From positions 310,001 to 374,000 of the forward strand of contig NZ_KB891995.1 of assembly GCF_000373625.1 (NCBI RefSeq): 64,000 bases of DNA, written 5' to 3'. This document shows, piece by piece, positions 15,992-24,482 of the stretch. The number at the start of each line of letters is the position of its first letter. The stretch's first letter is position 1. The translations under genes were made by a program, and so were the position numbers. This DNA is from Streptomyces sp. LaPpAH-108 (GTDB lineage: Bacteria > Actinomycetota > Actinomycetes > Streptomycetales > Streptomycetaceae). The notes under the pieces are model-generated. The model ran no database searches. It had not been told where the DNA came from and worked only from the letters and a program-made list of their open reading frames with translations.

Positions 15992-16258
15992 GTCGGTGAC
16001 CTCCCGGAACCAGTGCCGTGTCCGGCGGCGTGCCCGATGCCGTGACCGGCGGAAAACCGACGGAATCAAGCCTCACATCCGGCGCCACCCAGGGCATTTC
16101 GGGATGGGCCGTCAGGTCTACGGCCGCGCTGCCGCCGCGCCGTACGGCGCGTCGTACGGCGGGTCCTGTGACGCGTCGTCCGGCGCGCCGGATCGGAAGA
16201 TCGCCGGCATGAGGGGGCGCGGCGGTGATGGGGTGGGGCCGTGCGAGACAATGACGGC
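15992..16258. other. Intergenic region without recognised gene
   Basis: This divergent promoter region contains GC-rich imperfect repeats (several TACGGCG and GCGCC blocks at 16135-16200). I see no RNA gene, and the short open frames have no family resemblance. Confidence 0.4.
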
Positions 16259-16795
16259 ATGGAGATGCCGAGGAACGAACGGTCGCCGGAAAATCCCCAG
16301 ATCCTCGTCGTGGGCCAGGACGGCACGGCGCTCGGAGGCGGCGGGGACGAGGGCTCCCGCGAGATTCCCGTGACGGAGCAGGTCGAGCAGCCCGCGAAGG
16401 TCATGCGGATCGGCAGCATGATCAAGCAGCTCCTGGAGGAGGTGCGCGCGGCTCCCCTCGACGAGGCCAGCCGGGTGCGGCTCAAGGAGATCCACGCCAG
16501 CTCGGTCAAGGAGCTGGAGGACGGCCTCGCGCCGGAGCTGGTCGAGGAGCTGGAGCGGCTTTCGCTGCCCTTCACGGACGAGGTCGTGCCGAGCGACGCG
16601 GAGCTGCGGATCGCGCAGGCCCAGCTGGTGGGCTGGCTGGAGGGCCTGTTCCACGGCATCCAGACCACGCTGTTCGCCCAGCAGATGGCCGCGCGGGCCC
16701 AGCTGGAGCAGATGCGCCGCGCGCTGCCGCCGGGCATGGCCCCGGAGGGCGACGACGAGCACACCGCCGGCCGCTCGGGCGGGCCGTACCTGTAG
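16259..16795 (+). CDS. bpa: Bacterial proteasome activator Bpa (DUF2587)
   Basis: A 178-residue protein matching the actinobacterial ATP-independent proteasome activator (Mycobacterium Rv3780/Bpa). The helical core runs from about residue 40 to 150, with M-R-I-G-S-M-I-K-Q-L-L-E-E-V-R-A-A-P-L-D and the long helix A-Q-L-V-G-W-L-E-G-L-F-H-G. The extreme C-terminus is G-P-Y-L, the HbYX-like motif that docks into the 20S alpha ring (G-Q-Y-L in mycobacteria). Bpa forms dodecameric rings that open the gate for unfolded substrates. I prefer ATG 16259: a -10-like GACAAT (16247-16252) lies 6 bases upstream and no ribosome site is seen; GTG 16241 would add six residues. Confidence 0.88.
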   Translation: MEMPRNERSPENPQILVVGQDGTALGGGGDEGSREIPVTEQVEQPAKVMRIGSMIKQLLEEVRAAPLDEASRVRLKEIHASSVKELEDGLAPELVEELERLSLPFTDEVVPSDAELRIAQAQLVGWLEGLFHGIQTTLFAQQMAARAQLEQMRRALPPGMAPEGDDEHTAGRSGGPYL

Positions 16796-16861
16796 GCCCG
16801 CGGCACCTGTAGGCCCGCGGCGGCACCCACGAAGACGGCGGACAGAGAAGACGGCAGACAG

Positions 16862-16892
16862 AAGGGCCCGGCGGAGATTCCGCCGGGCCCTT
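16862..16892. terminator. Bidirectional terminator between bpa and PASTA kinase
   Basis: A perfect 14-bp stem, AAGGGCCCGGCGGA (16862-16875) with its complement at 16879-16892, closes a 3-base loop and ends in TTCT. It sits between convergent genes and reads as a terminator on both strands. Confidence 0.85.
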
Positions 16893-16907
16893 CTCAGCGC
16901 GGTGCGG

Positions 16908-18509
16908 TCACGGGTTGCCCGTGGACACGTTGATCTGGATCTCCACGTCCTTGGGGTCGACGTCGGTGTCGGGCTTGGGGAACTGGTCGGTGACGGCCCC
17001 CTCGCCGTAGGTGTTCTCGTCGACGTGGACCACCTTCACCCGCCAGCCCGCCGCCCGCGCGCACTCCTTCACGGACTTGTCGTACTTGTAGCGGAAGTCC
17101 GGGAGCCGGACCTTGTCCGGGTCGTTGTACGACTCGTCCGGCTCGGTGCACTCGGTCTTGTCGATCGTCTTGCTGGTGTCGGGCCCCCGGTAGCCCGCCG
17201 CGTGCCCGGTGGTGGCCGAGGCGGAGGCGCTGCTCCCGCCCTTTCCGCGCACCTTGTCGCCGCCGTCCCGCAGCGTCAGCGCGACGAGCAGCCCGGCGAC
17301 CGCGACGAGGGCCACGGCGACCGAGGCGATCACCACGGTCCGGTTGTTCTTCCCGGCGGCCGGGGGAGCCGAGGGGCCCGTCCCGTACCCGGACTGCCCG
17401 TACCCGACCGGCGTGGTCGGATAGCCGCCCTGCTGCGGATACCCGTAGGAAGCATGGCCGTACGGGTTCTGCGGCGAGACCGGCGTGGCCGGTGCCACCG
17501 GCTGGTACGGCTGCTGGACCGGCCCCGGCGGCGGGGCCGGGCTCGTCTGGTCCACCGGCGGGAACACGGTCGAGCCGACACCCGCGCCGCTCTGCACCGG
17601 ACCGGCGCCCGGCACGATGCTCGGCGCCGCCTGCTGGAGCGAGGCCGCCACGCGCAGGCACTCGTCGCGCATGGCCTCGGCGGTGGGGAAGCGTTCGTTG
17701 GGGTTCTTCTTCAGCGCGCGGGCGACCAGCGCGTCCACCGCCGGGGGCAGCGCGCGGTTGATGGAGGAGGGCGCGACCGGCTCCTCCTGCACATGCGCGT
17801 ACGCGATGGCCAGCGGGGAGTCCGCGTCGAACGGCAGGCGCCCGGTGACCAGCTGGAAGAGCATGATGCCGACCGAGTAGAGGTCGGAGCGGGCGTCCAC
17901 GCCCCGGCCGAGGGCCTGCTCGGGGGAGAGGTACTGGGGAGTGCCGACGACCATGCCGGTCTGGGTCATCGAGGTGACCCCGGACTGCATGGCCCGCGCG
18001 ATGCCGAAGTCCATCACCTTGACCACGCCGCGCTTGGTCACCATCACGTTGCCCGGCTTGATGTCGCGGTGGACCAGGCCCTTCTCGTGACTGATCTCCA
18101 GCGCCGCGAGCACATCCGCGGTGATCTTCAGGGCCTTGTCGGCGGGCATCGCGCCCAACTGCCGTACGTCCTCGGTCAGGACGGAGCCGAGGGGACGGCC
18201 CTCGACGTATTCCATGACGATGTACGGCATACCGTCCGCTTCGTCCTCGCCGGTGTCGAAGACGGAGACGATATTGGTGTGCGTGAGCTTGGCCACGGCC
18301 TGGGCCTCGCGGCGGAACCGCTCGCGGAAGGCCTGCTCGCGGCCGAGTTCGGTGTGCAGGGTCTTGACCGCGACCTGGCGGTCGAGCACCGCGTCGTAGG
18401 CCAGGTGCACGGAGGCCATGCCGCCCTCGCCGAGCAGGTCACGCAGTTGGTAGCGGCCATGGGCCAGCGCCCGCCCCGAGTACCGGCCCTGTGCGCCGTC
18501 CTGGCTCAT
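16908..18509 (-). CDS. Membrane Ser/Thr protein kinase with one C-terminal PASTA-like domain
   Basis: A 533-residue PknB-type kinase. The P-loop G-E-G-G-M-A-S-V is near residues 27-34, catalytic H-R-D-I-K-P-G-N near 140, D-F-G near 160 and the T-M-T-Q-T-G-M-V-V-G-T activation loop after it. A Pro/Gln/Tyr/Gly-rich juxtamembrane linker (repeated Y-G and P-Q-Q) leads to one membrane helix at about residues 391-413. The outside part ends in a single PASTA-like domain (about 464-530, including V-T-D-Q-F-P-K-P-D-T-D-V), which would sense peptidoglycan fragments. ATG 18509 opens directly before the kinase domain. It is divergent from a second kinase. Confidence 0.88.
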   Translation of the reverse strand: MSQDGAQGRYSGRALAHGRYQLRDLLGEGGMASVHLAYDAVLDRQVAVKTLHTELGREQAFRERFRREAQAVAKLTHTNIVSVFDTGEDEADGMPYIVMEYVEGRPLGSVLTEDVRQLGAMPADKALKITADVLAALEISHEKGLVHRDIKPGNVMVTKRGVVKVMDFGIARAMQSGVTSMTQTGMVVGTPQYLSPEQALGRGVDARSDLYSVGIMLFQLVTGRLPFDADSPLAIAYAHVQEEPVAPSSINRALPPAVDALVARALKKNPNERFPTAEAMRDECLRVAASLQQAAPSIVPGAGPVQSGAGVGSTVFPPVDQTSPAPPPGPVQQPYQPVAPATPVSPQNPYGHASYGYPQQGGYPTTPVGYGQSGYGTGPSAPPAAGKNNRTVVIASVAVALVAVAGLLVALTLRDGGDKVRGKGGSSASASATTGHAAGYRGPDTSKTIDKTECTEPDESYNDPDKVRLPDFRYKYDKSVKECARAAGWRVKVVHVDENTYGEGAVTDQFPKPDTDVDPKDVEIQINVSTGNP

Positions 18510-18867
18510 CTCTCCGTGTCCCCCACTGGCCTGCACGGGCCGCCGCAGAGCGAACGCGCCGCGCGCGAACCTGCCTTGATCGAATGTGTCATTCCCGGCC
18601 AAGTCTGCCCCAGGGCAGTGACACGTCAAGCTCGGTGCCCGTTCCGTGACCGTACGCGAAGGAAGCGTCGCGGAAGCGTTACAGCAGGTGTACGGAGGTC
18701 GCACGGAATTTGCACGAGGGTGCGGGGTACCGGTTTCATGGCCGGTCCGTCTCGGGTCGGCCCCGGTCCCGGATCGGGACCGGCGGCCACCGCGAAGGCT
18801 GTAGCGTGGCCGACGGAGACCGTAACAACACCGCGCGAAATGCGGGCAGAAACGACGGCGAGGACCG
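18510..18867. other. Divergent promoter region of the two kinases
   Basis: 358 bp without a convincing gene. It contains a -10-like TAGCGT at 18802-18807 upstream of the plus-strand kinase and a GC-rich imperfect inverted stretch (GGTCCCGGATCGGGACC around 18766-18782). Both kinases must be expressed from here, so shared control is likely. Confidence 0.4.
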
Positions 18868-20628
18868 ATGGCACAGACGCACGGCGCCCAGGGCCCGTCC
18901 GACGACCCCGAGGTGGTCCCGGGCGGCATGTCGGACGCGCCGGAGGCGTGGGGCAACGCGGGACTCGTCGGCGACGGCCGCTACCGGCTGACGCACCGGC
19001 TGGGCCGGGGCGGCATGGCCGAGGTGTTCGCGGCCGAGGACATCCGGCTGGGCCGCACCGTCGCCGTCAAGCTGCTGCGGGCCGACCTCGCCGAGGACCC
19101 GGTGTCCAAGGCGCGTTTCACGCGCGAGGCCCAGTCGGTCGCCGGACTCAACCACCACTCGATCGTCGCCGTGTACGACTCCGGCGAGGACGAGGTGAAC
19201 GGCCAGGCCGTGCCGTACATCGTGATGGAGCTGGTCGAGGGCCGCACCATCCGCGATCTGCTGATCGACGCCGAGGCGCCGGGCCCCGAGCAGGCCCTGA
19301 TCATCGTCTCCGGGGTGCTCGACGCGCTCGCCTACTCGCACCAGCACGGCATCGTGCACCGTGACATCAAGCCGGCCAACGTCATCATCACCGACAACGG
19401 CGCGGTCAAGGTGATGGACTTCGGCATCGCGCGCGCCCTGCACGGCGCGCAGTCGACGATGACCCAGACCGGCATGGTCATGGGCACCCCGCAGTACCTC
19501 TCCCCGGAGCAGGCGCTCGGCAAGGCCGTCGACCACCGCTCCGACCTGTACGCGACCGGCTGCCTGCTCTACGAACTCCTCGCGCTGCGGCCCCCGTTCA
19601 CCGGCGAGACCCCGCTCTCGGTGGTCTACCAGCACGTCCAGGACATGCCGGTGCCGCCCTCGCAGGTCGCCGACGGCGCCCCGCCGGAGCTGGACGGCCT
19701 GGTCATGCGCTCGCTCGCCAAGGAGCCGGACGACCGGTTCCAGACGGCCGAGGAGATGCGCGGCCTGATCCAGTACGGCCTGCAGATGCTGTACGACCAG
19801 GGCAGCCACACCGGCACCTGGAACACCGGCCCGGTGGACGCGCCCGAGGCCCGGCACACCCCGCCCGGCGGCTTCGCGGGCACCACCGTGATGCCCCAGG
19901 CGGGCGGCTACGGCGGCGGCACCACCCAGATTCCGCAGCCGATCCTGCCCGGCGGCTACGGCCGCGGCGACGACGGCGGCTTCGAGGGCGGCGGCAACCG
20001 GGGCAGCGGCCGGGGCAAGCTGTGGCTGCTGGCCGCGCTCGCGGTGGTCGCGGTGGTGGCCGGTGTCGCGCTCGCGCTCAACAATTCGGGCGGCGACGAC
20101 ACCCCGACGAACAAGCCGTCGCCGAGCCACTCCAAGACCCACCACAAGGACGACAAGGCCACCGAGACCCCCGACGACGGCACCACCGACGCGCCCGAGC
20201 AGAACACGGGCTCGCAGGGCGGCGGCTCGGGCGGCTACACCGGCGGCTACCGCACCCCGTCGTACTCCCAGACCGCGCCCACCACCTCGGGCCCGACGGA
20301 CGACCCCTCGGACACCACGGACGGCGGCTCCGACCAGGGCACGACCGGCGGGGACGACGAGGGCACGACCACCGGCAGCGGCGGCGCGAGCCAGGGCACC
20401 TCGAACACCGGGGGGCACCAGCCAGGGCACGTCGAACACGGGTGGCGCCAACCAGGGCGGTACGACCGGCACCACCGACCAGGGCGCGACCACGGCCGGG
20501 GGCGCGGCCCAGGGCGCCACGACCGAGGGCAGCGCGGGCGGCGACGGGACTTGAAGCCCACCGGCCCCGCCCCTCACGGCAGCACCGTGACGGGGCCGGG
20601 TCACCGGGGCGGGGCGGCCGGTCCATGA
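18868..20628 (+). CDS. Membrane Ser/Thr protein kinase, tail probably frameshifted
   Basis: As read, 586 residues. Kinase domain ~35-300 with G-R-G-G-M-A-E-V, H-R-D-I-K-P-A-N, D-F-G-I-A-R and T-M-T-Q-T-G-M-V-M-G-T; one membrane helix at about 384-406; then a Thr/Gly/Asp/Ser/Gln-rich exterior without PASTA domains. At the G6 run 20410-20415 the frame leaves a repeat: upstream reads A-S-Q-G-T-S-N-T-G-G, then Arg/His-rich sequence. In the +2 frame, reached with one fewer G, the repeat continues as T-S-Q-G-T-S-N-T-G-G and ends at TGA 20552-20554. The likely ancestral end is therefore 20554. This may be a sequencing error or real length variation. Confidence 0.82.
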   Translation: MAQTHGAQGPSDDPEVVPGGMSDAPEAWGNAGLVGDGRYRLTHRLGRGGMAEVFAAEDIRLGRTVAVKLLRADLAEDPVSKARFTREAQSVAGLNHHSIVAVYDSGEDEVNGQAVPYIVMELVEGRTIRDLLIDAEAPGPEQALIIVSGVLDALAYSHQHGIVHRDIKPANVIITDNGAVKVMDFGIARALHGAQSTMTQTGMVMGTPQYLSPEQALGKAVDHRSDLYATGCLLYELLALRPPFTGETPLSVVYQHVQDMPVPPSQVADGAPPELDGLVMRSLAKEPDDRFQTAEEMRGLIQYGLQMLYDQGSHTGTWNTGPVDAPEARHTPPGGFAGTTVMPQAGGYGGGTTQIPQPILPGGYGRGDDGGFEGGGNRGSGRGKLWLLAALAVVAVVAGVALALNNSGGDDTPTNKPSPSHSKTHHKDDKATETPDDGTTDAPEQNTGSQGGGSGGYTGGYRTPSYSQTAPTTSGPTDDPSDTTDGGSDQGTTGGDDEGTTTGSGGASQGTSNTGGHQPGHVEHGWRQPGRYDRHHRPGRDHGRGRGPGRHDRGQRGRRRDLKPTGPAPHGSTVTGPGHRGGAAGP

Positions 20629-20673
20629 CGGCCGCCCGGTTCGCGCTCGGCTCGTGAAGGCGTCGGGCGCCGC

Positions 20674-21717
20674 TCAGCTCGTGAACGCGTCGCAGACCGC
20701 CTCGTACTCGCGGGTCCACCACACCACGAGGGCCGAGGCGGCCGGGAACTGGCAGTCGGCGCGGGTGTCGTCGCGCTCGTAGTGCCAGCGCAGCATCCAG
20801 AAGTCGTTCAGGCGCTCCCACCACACCCGGTGCACGGCCGCCGCCAGCTCCGAGGGCGTGGCGCGGGCCGCGCGCCGGTACGTGCGGGCGTACGCCCTGA
20901 CCTTCGGCAGGTCCAGGGTGCCCGCGGGGCGCAGGAAGAAGATCGCGGCGGCGCGGACCGCCTCCTCGGCGCGCGGCTGCACCCCGAGCCGGTCCCAGTC
21001 GACGATGGCGGCCGGGGCGTCGTCGACGTAGAGCAGGTTGAACGGGTGGAAGTCGCCGTGCACCCAGCCCACCGGACCGCCGCGCGGCGGACGCCGTCCC
21101 GCGTGCTGTTCCAGCAGGTCACGACGTTCCAGCAGGCGTCGGCGGGCCAGTTCGTCGAAGGCGTCGGCGGGGCGGTGGCGGCTGACGCGGCCGAGCAGGT
21201 CGTCGATGAGCGCGTAGGTGTCGGCGGGGTCGGCGCTCTCCACCGGGTGCGGGCCGGCCGCCGGGCGGGTGCGCCCCTTGGGCGGCATCACGCGCTCCAG
21301 ACAGGCGTGCACGGCGCCGAGCAGTGCGCCCAGGCGTGCGCTCTGGGCGCGGGTGAGCTGGCCGCCGTGCCGGTGGCCGCCGTCGATCCAGGGGTGCAGG
21401 GCGTAGGCGTGGCCGCCGATCACGGCGACCGTACGGCCCTCGCGGTGGGTCAGCGGCTGGGCGACCGGCACGCCGACCGCGGCCAGGCGCCCGGTGGCGC
21501 GGTGGCGGCGCTCGATGGCGGCGGGGTCGGCGGTGTCCGGGTCGAAGTGGTGCTTGAGGAAGTAGTGGCCCCGGGTGGTGCGCACCCGGTACCCCCGGTT
21601 GAGCAGCCCCTGGTCGACCGGTTCGCAGGCGAGGGCCGTACCGGCTCCGTAGAGGCGTAACAAGGCGCCAAGTGGGGGCGCGTGGGGCACGAGGGGTGGT
21701 ACACAAAGGCGCTGCAC
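20674..21717 (-). CDS. Aminoglycoside phosphotransferase-like (CotS/homoserine kinase-like) protein
   Basis: A 347-residue protein of the APH/choline-kinase fold. The catalytic loop G-W-V-H-G-D-F-H-P-F-N-L-L-Y and the metal-binding I-V-D-W-D-R-L-G are clear; the lysine-bearing N-lobe strand is G-H-Y-F-L-K-H-H-F-D. Such proteins phosphorylate small-molecule hydroxyls (sugars, choline, homoserine, antibiotics); the substrate cannot be told from sequence. The start is GTG 21717. The gene stands alone, convergent with the kinase at 18868 and followed upstream by a long intergenic region. Confidence 0.75.
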   Translation of the reverse strand: MQRLCVPPLVPHAPPLGALLRLYGAGTALACEPVDQGLLNRGYRVRTTRGHYFLKHHFDPDTADPAAIERRHRATGRLAAVGVPVAQPLTHREGRTVAVIGGHAYALHPWIDGGHRHGGQLTRAQSARLGALLGAVHACLERVMPPKGRTRPAAGPHPVESADPADTYALIDDLLGRVSRHRPADAFDELARRRLLERRDLLEQHAGRRPPRGGPVGWVHGDFHPFNLLYVDDAPAAIVDWDRLGVQPRAEEAVRAAAIFFLRPAGTLDLPKVRAYARTYRRAARATPSELAAAVHRVWWERLNDFWMLRWHYERDDTRADCQFPAASALVVWWTREYEAVCDAFTS

Positions 21718-22281
21718 GCGGCAGATGCTAGGGCACGAAAAGCGGCCGTGAGCTGGGCCTTGTCACAGGCAGTCGCCGCCGATCGCATTCGGTCACACGA
21801 TGGACCGCCGTGAACTCCGGGGCGGTTTTCCGAGGGCTTCCGGGACATCGCGGAAAAGGGATGCGGCACCCGGTGCCTGAGCCCGCGTGAACCCCGCACC
21901 GAACCCCGCTCCGGACCCCGCGCCACGCCCGTGCGCACTCGTGCGCGGAGTCTTCCCGTGACCTGGGTGGGCGGGATAACGTGCCGTTGCTCCGGCCTCC
22001 TGCAAGGCTGTGACCAGGGAACTTCCGGACTCTGTCGATTTACTTGGATATCCAAGCAAAATCGCAGGTCAGGCGGGGTTTCACAGAAATGTGGAGCACT
22101 GGGTAACGTAAATGTCGCAGGGCGCTCGCCGGGGCACCTGTCACGCCTGTTCCCGGCCGAGTGGCACCCACCCCGTGCCCGGTGGACGTGAACAGGTGGC
22201 CGCTCCCCCCGGCTCCGACCGAGCAAGGGGGACCTCAGGCTCACCGGCAACCCCGGGAGCCGGAACGACGGAGGAGCACAC
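21718..22281. other. Long intergenic region upstream of bkdF
   Basis: 564 bp without a supported gene. It is locally richer in A/T than its surroundings (22030-22110) and contains the perfect palindrome at 22043-22056. It must hold the bkdFGH promoter and the promoter of the divergent phosphotransferase gene. The long leader could hold an untranslated regulatory RNA, but I recognise no riboswitch class. Confidence 0.4.
22043..22056. promoter_or_regulatory. 14-bp perfect palindrome, candidate bkdFGH operator
   Basis: CTTGGATATCCAAG is a perfect palindrome, flanked by TTT on the left and AAA on the right, 226 bp upstream of the bkdF start. The TTGGATATCCAA form resembles sites of FCD-type GntR regulators, and such a regulator is encoded at 28121-28771. 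The link is inference. Confidence 0.45.
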
Positions 22282-23493
22282 GTGACCGTGGACAGCAGTG
22301 CCGCGCGCAAGCCGCGACGCGGCGCCGCAGGCAAGACCGGGAAGACCGGCGGCAGCACCGGCACCACCGGCACCAGGCGCACCACCCGCAGCACCGCGAA
22401 GAAGAACACCGAGCCCGAGCTGGTGCAGCTGCTGACGCCCGAGGGCGAGCGCGTGGCGAACGCCGAGTTCGACGCGTACGTCGACGGCATCACCCCCGAG
22501 GAGCTGCGCGGTCTCTACCGCGACATGGTGCTCACCCGCCGCTTCGACGCCGAGGCCACCGCCCTGCAGCGCCAGGGCGAGCTGGGCCTGTGGGCCTCGC
22601 TGCTCGGCCAGGAGGCCGCCCAGATCGGCTCGGGGCGCGCCACCCGCGAGGACGACTACGTCTTCCCGACCTACCGCGAGCACGGCGTCGCCTGGTGCCG
22701 CGGGGTCGACCCCACCAACCTGCTCGGCATGTTCCGCGGGGTGAACAACGGCGGCTGGGATCCCAACAGCAACAACTTCCACCTGTACACGATCGTCATC
22801 GGCTCCCAGACGCTGCACGCCACCGGCTACGCCATGGGCGTGGCCAAGGACGGCGCCGACTCGGCCGTCATCGCCTACTTCGGCGACGGCGCCTCCAGCC
22901 AGGGCGACGTGGCGGAGTCCTTCACTTTCTCCGCGGTCTACAACGCCCCCGTCGTGTTCTTCTGCCAGAACAACCAGTGGGCGATCTCCGAGCCCACCGA
23001 GAAGCAGACCCGGGTGCCGCTCTACCAGCGCGCGCAGGGCTACGGCTTCCCCGGCGTGCGCGTGGACGGCAACGACGTGCTGGCCTGCCTCGCCGTGACC
23101 CGCTGGGCGCTGGAGCGCGCCCGCGACGGCGAGGGCCCCACCCTGGTCGAGGCGTTCACCTACCGGATGGGCGCCCACACCACCTCCGACGACCCCACCC
23201 GCTACCGGGGCGACGAGGAGCGCCAGGCCTGGGAGGCGAAGGACCCGATCCTGCGCCTGCGCCGCTACCTGGAGGCCGCAAACCACACGGACGAGGGATT
23301 CTTCGCGGAACTGGAGGCCGAGTCCGAGGCGTTGGGCAAACGAGTGCGCGAAGCGGTCCGCGCCATGCCCGACCCGGACCGGTTCGCCATTTTCGAGCAC
23401 GTGTACGCGGACGGGCACGCGCTCGTCGACGAGGAGCGCGCCCAGTTCGCCGCCTACCAGGCGTCGTTCGCGGACGTGGAAGGGGGCAACTGA
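22282..23493 (+). CDS. bkdF: Branched-chain 2-oxoacid dehydrogenase E1 alpha, second copy
   Basis: A 403-residue E1 alpha. GTG 22282 follows GGAGGAG. The N-terminal ~45 residues are Lys/Arg/Thr/Gly-rich and absent from the bkdA product. ThDP motif G-D-G-A-S-S-Q-G-D-V closing with Q-N-N-Q-W-A-I-S; the loop R-M-G-A-H-T-T-S-D-D-P-T-R-Y is intact. Start codons and lengths (403/325/468) fit what I recall of S. avermitilis bkdFGH, the set implicated in making branched starter units. It is separated from bkdG by a single base, so the two are co-translated. Confidence 0.88.
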   Translation: MTVDSSAARKPRRGAAGKTGKTGGSTGTTGTRRTTRSTAKKNTEPELVQLLTPEGERVANAEFDAYVDGITPEELRGLYRDMVLTRRFDAEATALQRQGELGLWASLLGQEAAQIGSGRATREDDYVFPTYREHGVAWCRGVDPTNLLGMFRGVNNGGWDPNSNNFHLYTIVIGSQTLHATGYAMGVAKDGADSAVIAYFGDGASSQGDVAESFTFSAVYNAPVVFFCQNNQWAISEPTEKQTRVPLYQRAQGYGFPGVRVDGNDVLACLAVTRWALERARDGEGPTLVEAFTYRMGAHTTSDDPTRYRGDEERQAWEAKDPILRLRRYLEAANHTDEGFFAELEAESEALGKRVREAVRAMPDPDRFAIFEHVYADGHALVDEERAQFAAYQASFADVEGGN

Positions 23494-23494
23494 G

Positions 23495-24472
23495 ATGGCC
23501 GAGAAGATGGCTCTGGCCAAGGCGATCAACGAGTCGCTGCGGCGCGCCCTGGACACGGACCCCAAGGTCCTGGTGATGGGCGAGGACGTCGGCAAGCTCG
23601 GCGGCGTGTTCCGGGTGACCGACGGTCTCCAGAAGGACTTCGGCGAGAGCCGGGTCATCGACACCCCGCTGGCCGAGTCCGGCATCGTCGGCACCGCGAT
23701 CGGTCTGGCCCTGCGCGGCTACCGCCCGGTGGTGGAGATCCAGTTCGACGGCTTCGTCTTCCCGGCGTACGACCAGATCGTCACCCAGCTGGCGAAGATG
23801 CACGCGCGCTCGCTGGGCAAGGTCAAGATGCCCGTCGTCGTGCGCATCCCCTACGGCGGCGGCATCGGCGCGGTCGAGCACCACTCGGAGTCCCCCGAGG
23901 CGCTGTTCGCGCACGTGTCCGGCCTGAAGATCGTCAGCCCGTCCAACGCGTCGGACGCCTACTGGATGATGCAGCAGGCCATCCAGAGCGACGACCCGGT
24001 GATCTACTTCGAGCCCAAGCGGCGCTACTGGGACAAGGGCGAGGTCGACGTCGAGGCGATCCCGGCCCCGCTGCACAAGGCCCGCGTGGTCCGCGAGGGC
24101 ACCGACCTGACGCTGGCCGCCTACGGCCCCATGGTCAAGCTCTGCCAGGAGGCGGCCGACGCGGCTGCCGAGGAGGGCAAGTCCCTGGAGGTCCTGGACC
24201 TGCGCTCGGTCTCCCCGCTGGACTTCGACGCGATCCAGACCTCGGTGGAGAAGACCCGCCGTCTGGTGGTCGTCCACGAGGCGCCGGTGTTCTTCGGCTC
24301 CGGCGCGGAGATCGCCGCGCGCATCACCGAGCGCTGCTTCTACCACCTGGAGGCCCCGGTGCTCCGGGTCGGCGGCTATCACGCCCCGTACCCCCCGGCC
24401 CGCCTGGAGGAGGAGTACCTGCCGAGCCTGGACCGGGTGCTCGACGCCGTCGACCGCGCCCTGGCGTACTGA
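23495..24472 (+). CDS. bkdG: Branched-chain 2-oxoacid dehydrogenase E1 beta, second copy
   Basis: A 325-residue E1 beta. Conserved stretches match the family: V-M-G-E-D-V-G-K-L-G-G-V-F-R-V-T, Q-F-D-G-F-V-F-P-A-Y-D-Q, R-I-P-Y-G-G-G-I-G-A-V-E-H-H-S-E-S and the C-terminal V-V-H-E-A-P-V-F-F-G-S-G-A-E-I. ATG 23495 lies directly after the bkdF TGA. Compared with bkdB the loop around F-A-H-V-S-G-L-K-I-V-S-P-S-N and the 280s region differ, so the two complexes could differ in substrate range. Confidence 0.9.
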   Translation: MAEKMALAKAINESLRRALDTDPKVLVMGEDVGKLGGVFRVTDGLQKDFGESRVIDTPLAESGIVGTAIGLALRGYRPVVEIQFDGFVFPAYDQIVTQLAKMHARSLGKVKMPVVVRIPYGGGIGAVEHHSESPEALFAHVSGLKIVSPSNASDAYWMMQQAIQSDDPVIYFEPKRRYWDKGEVDVEAIPAPLHKARVVREGTDLTLAAYGPMVKLCQEAADAAAEEGKSLEVLDLRSVSPLDFDAIQTSVEKTRRLVVVHEAPVFFGSGAEIAARITERCFYHLEAPVLRVGGYHAPYPPARLEEEYLPSLDRVLDAVDRALAY

Positions 24473-24482
24473 GGAAGGTTTC

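Noticed and set aside
15991..16069. N-terminal extension of the secreted protein to an upstream ATG
   Set aside because: The extension is Arg-rich, lacks a ribosome site, and would place the signal peptide about 26 residues inside the protein.
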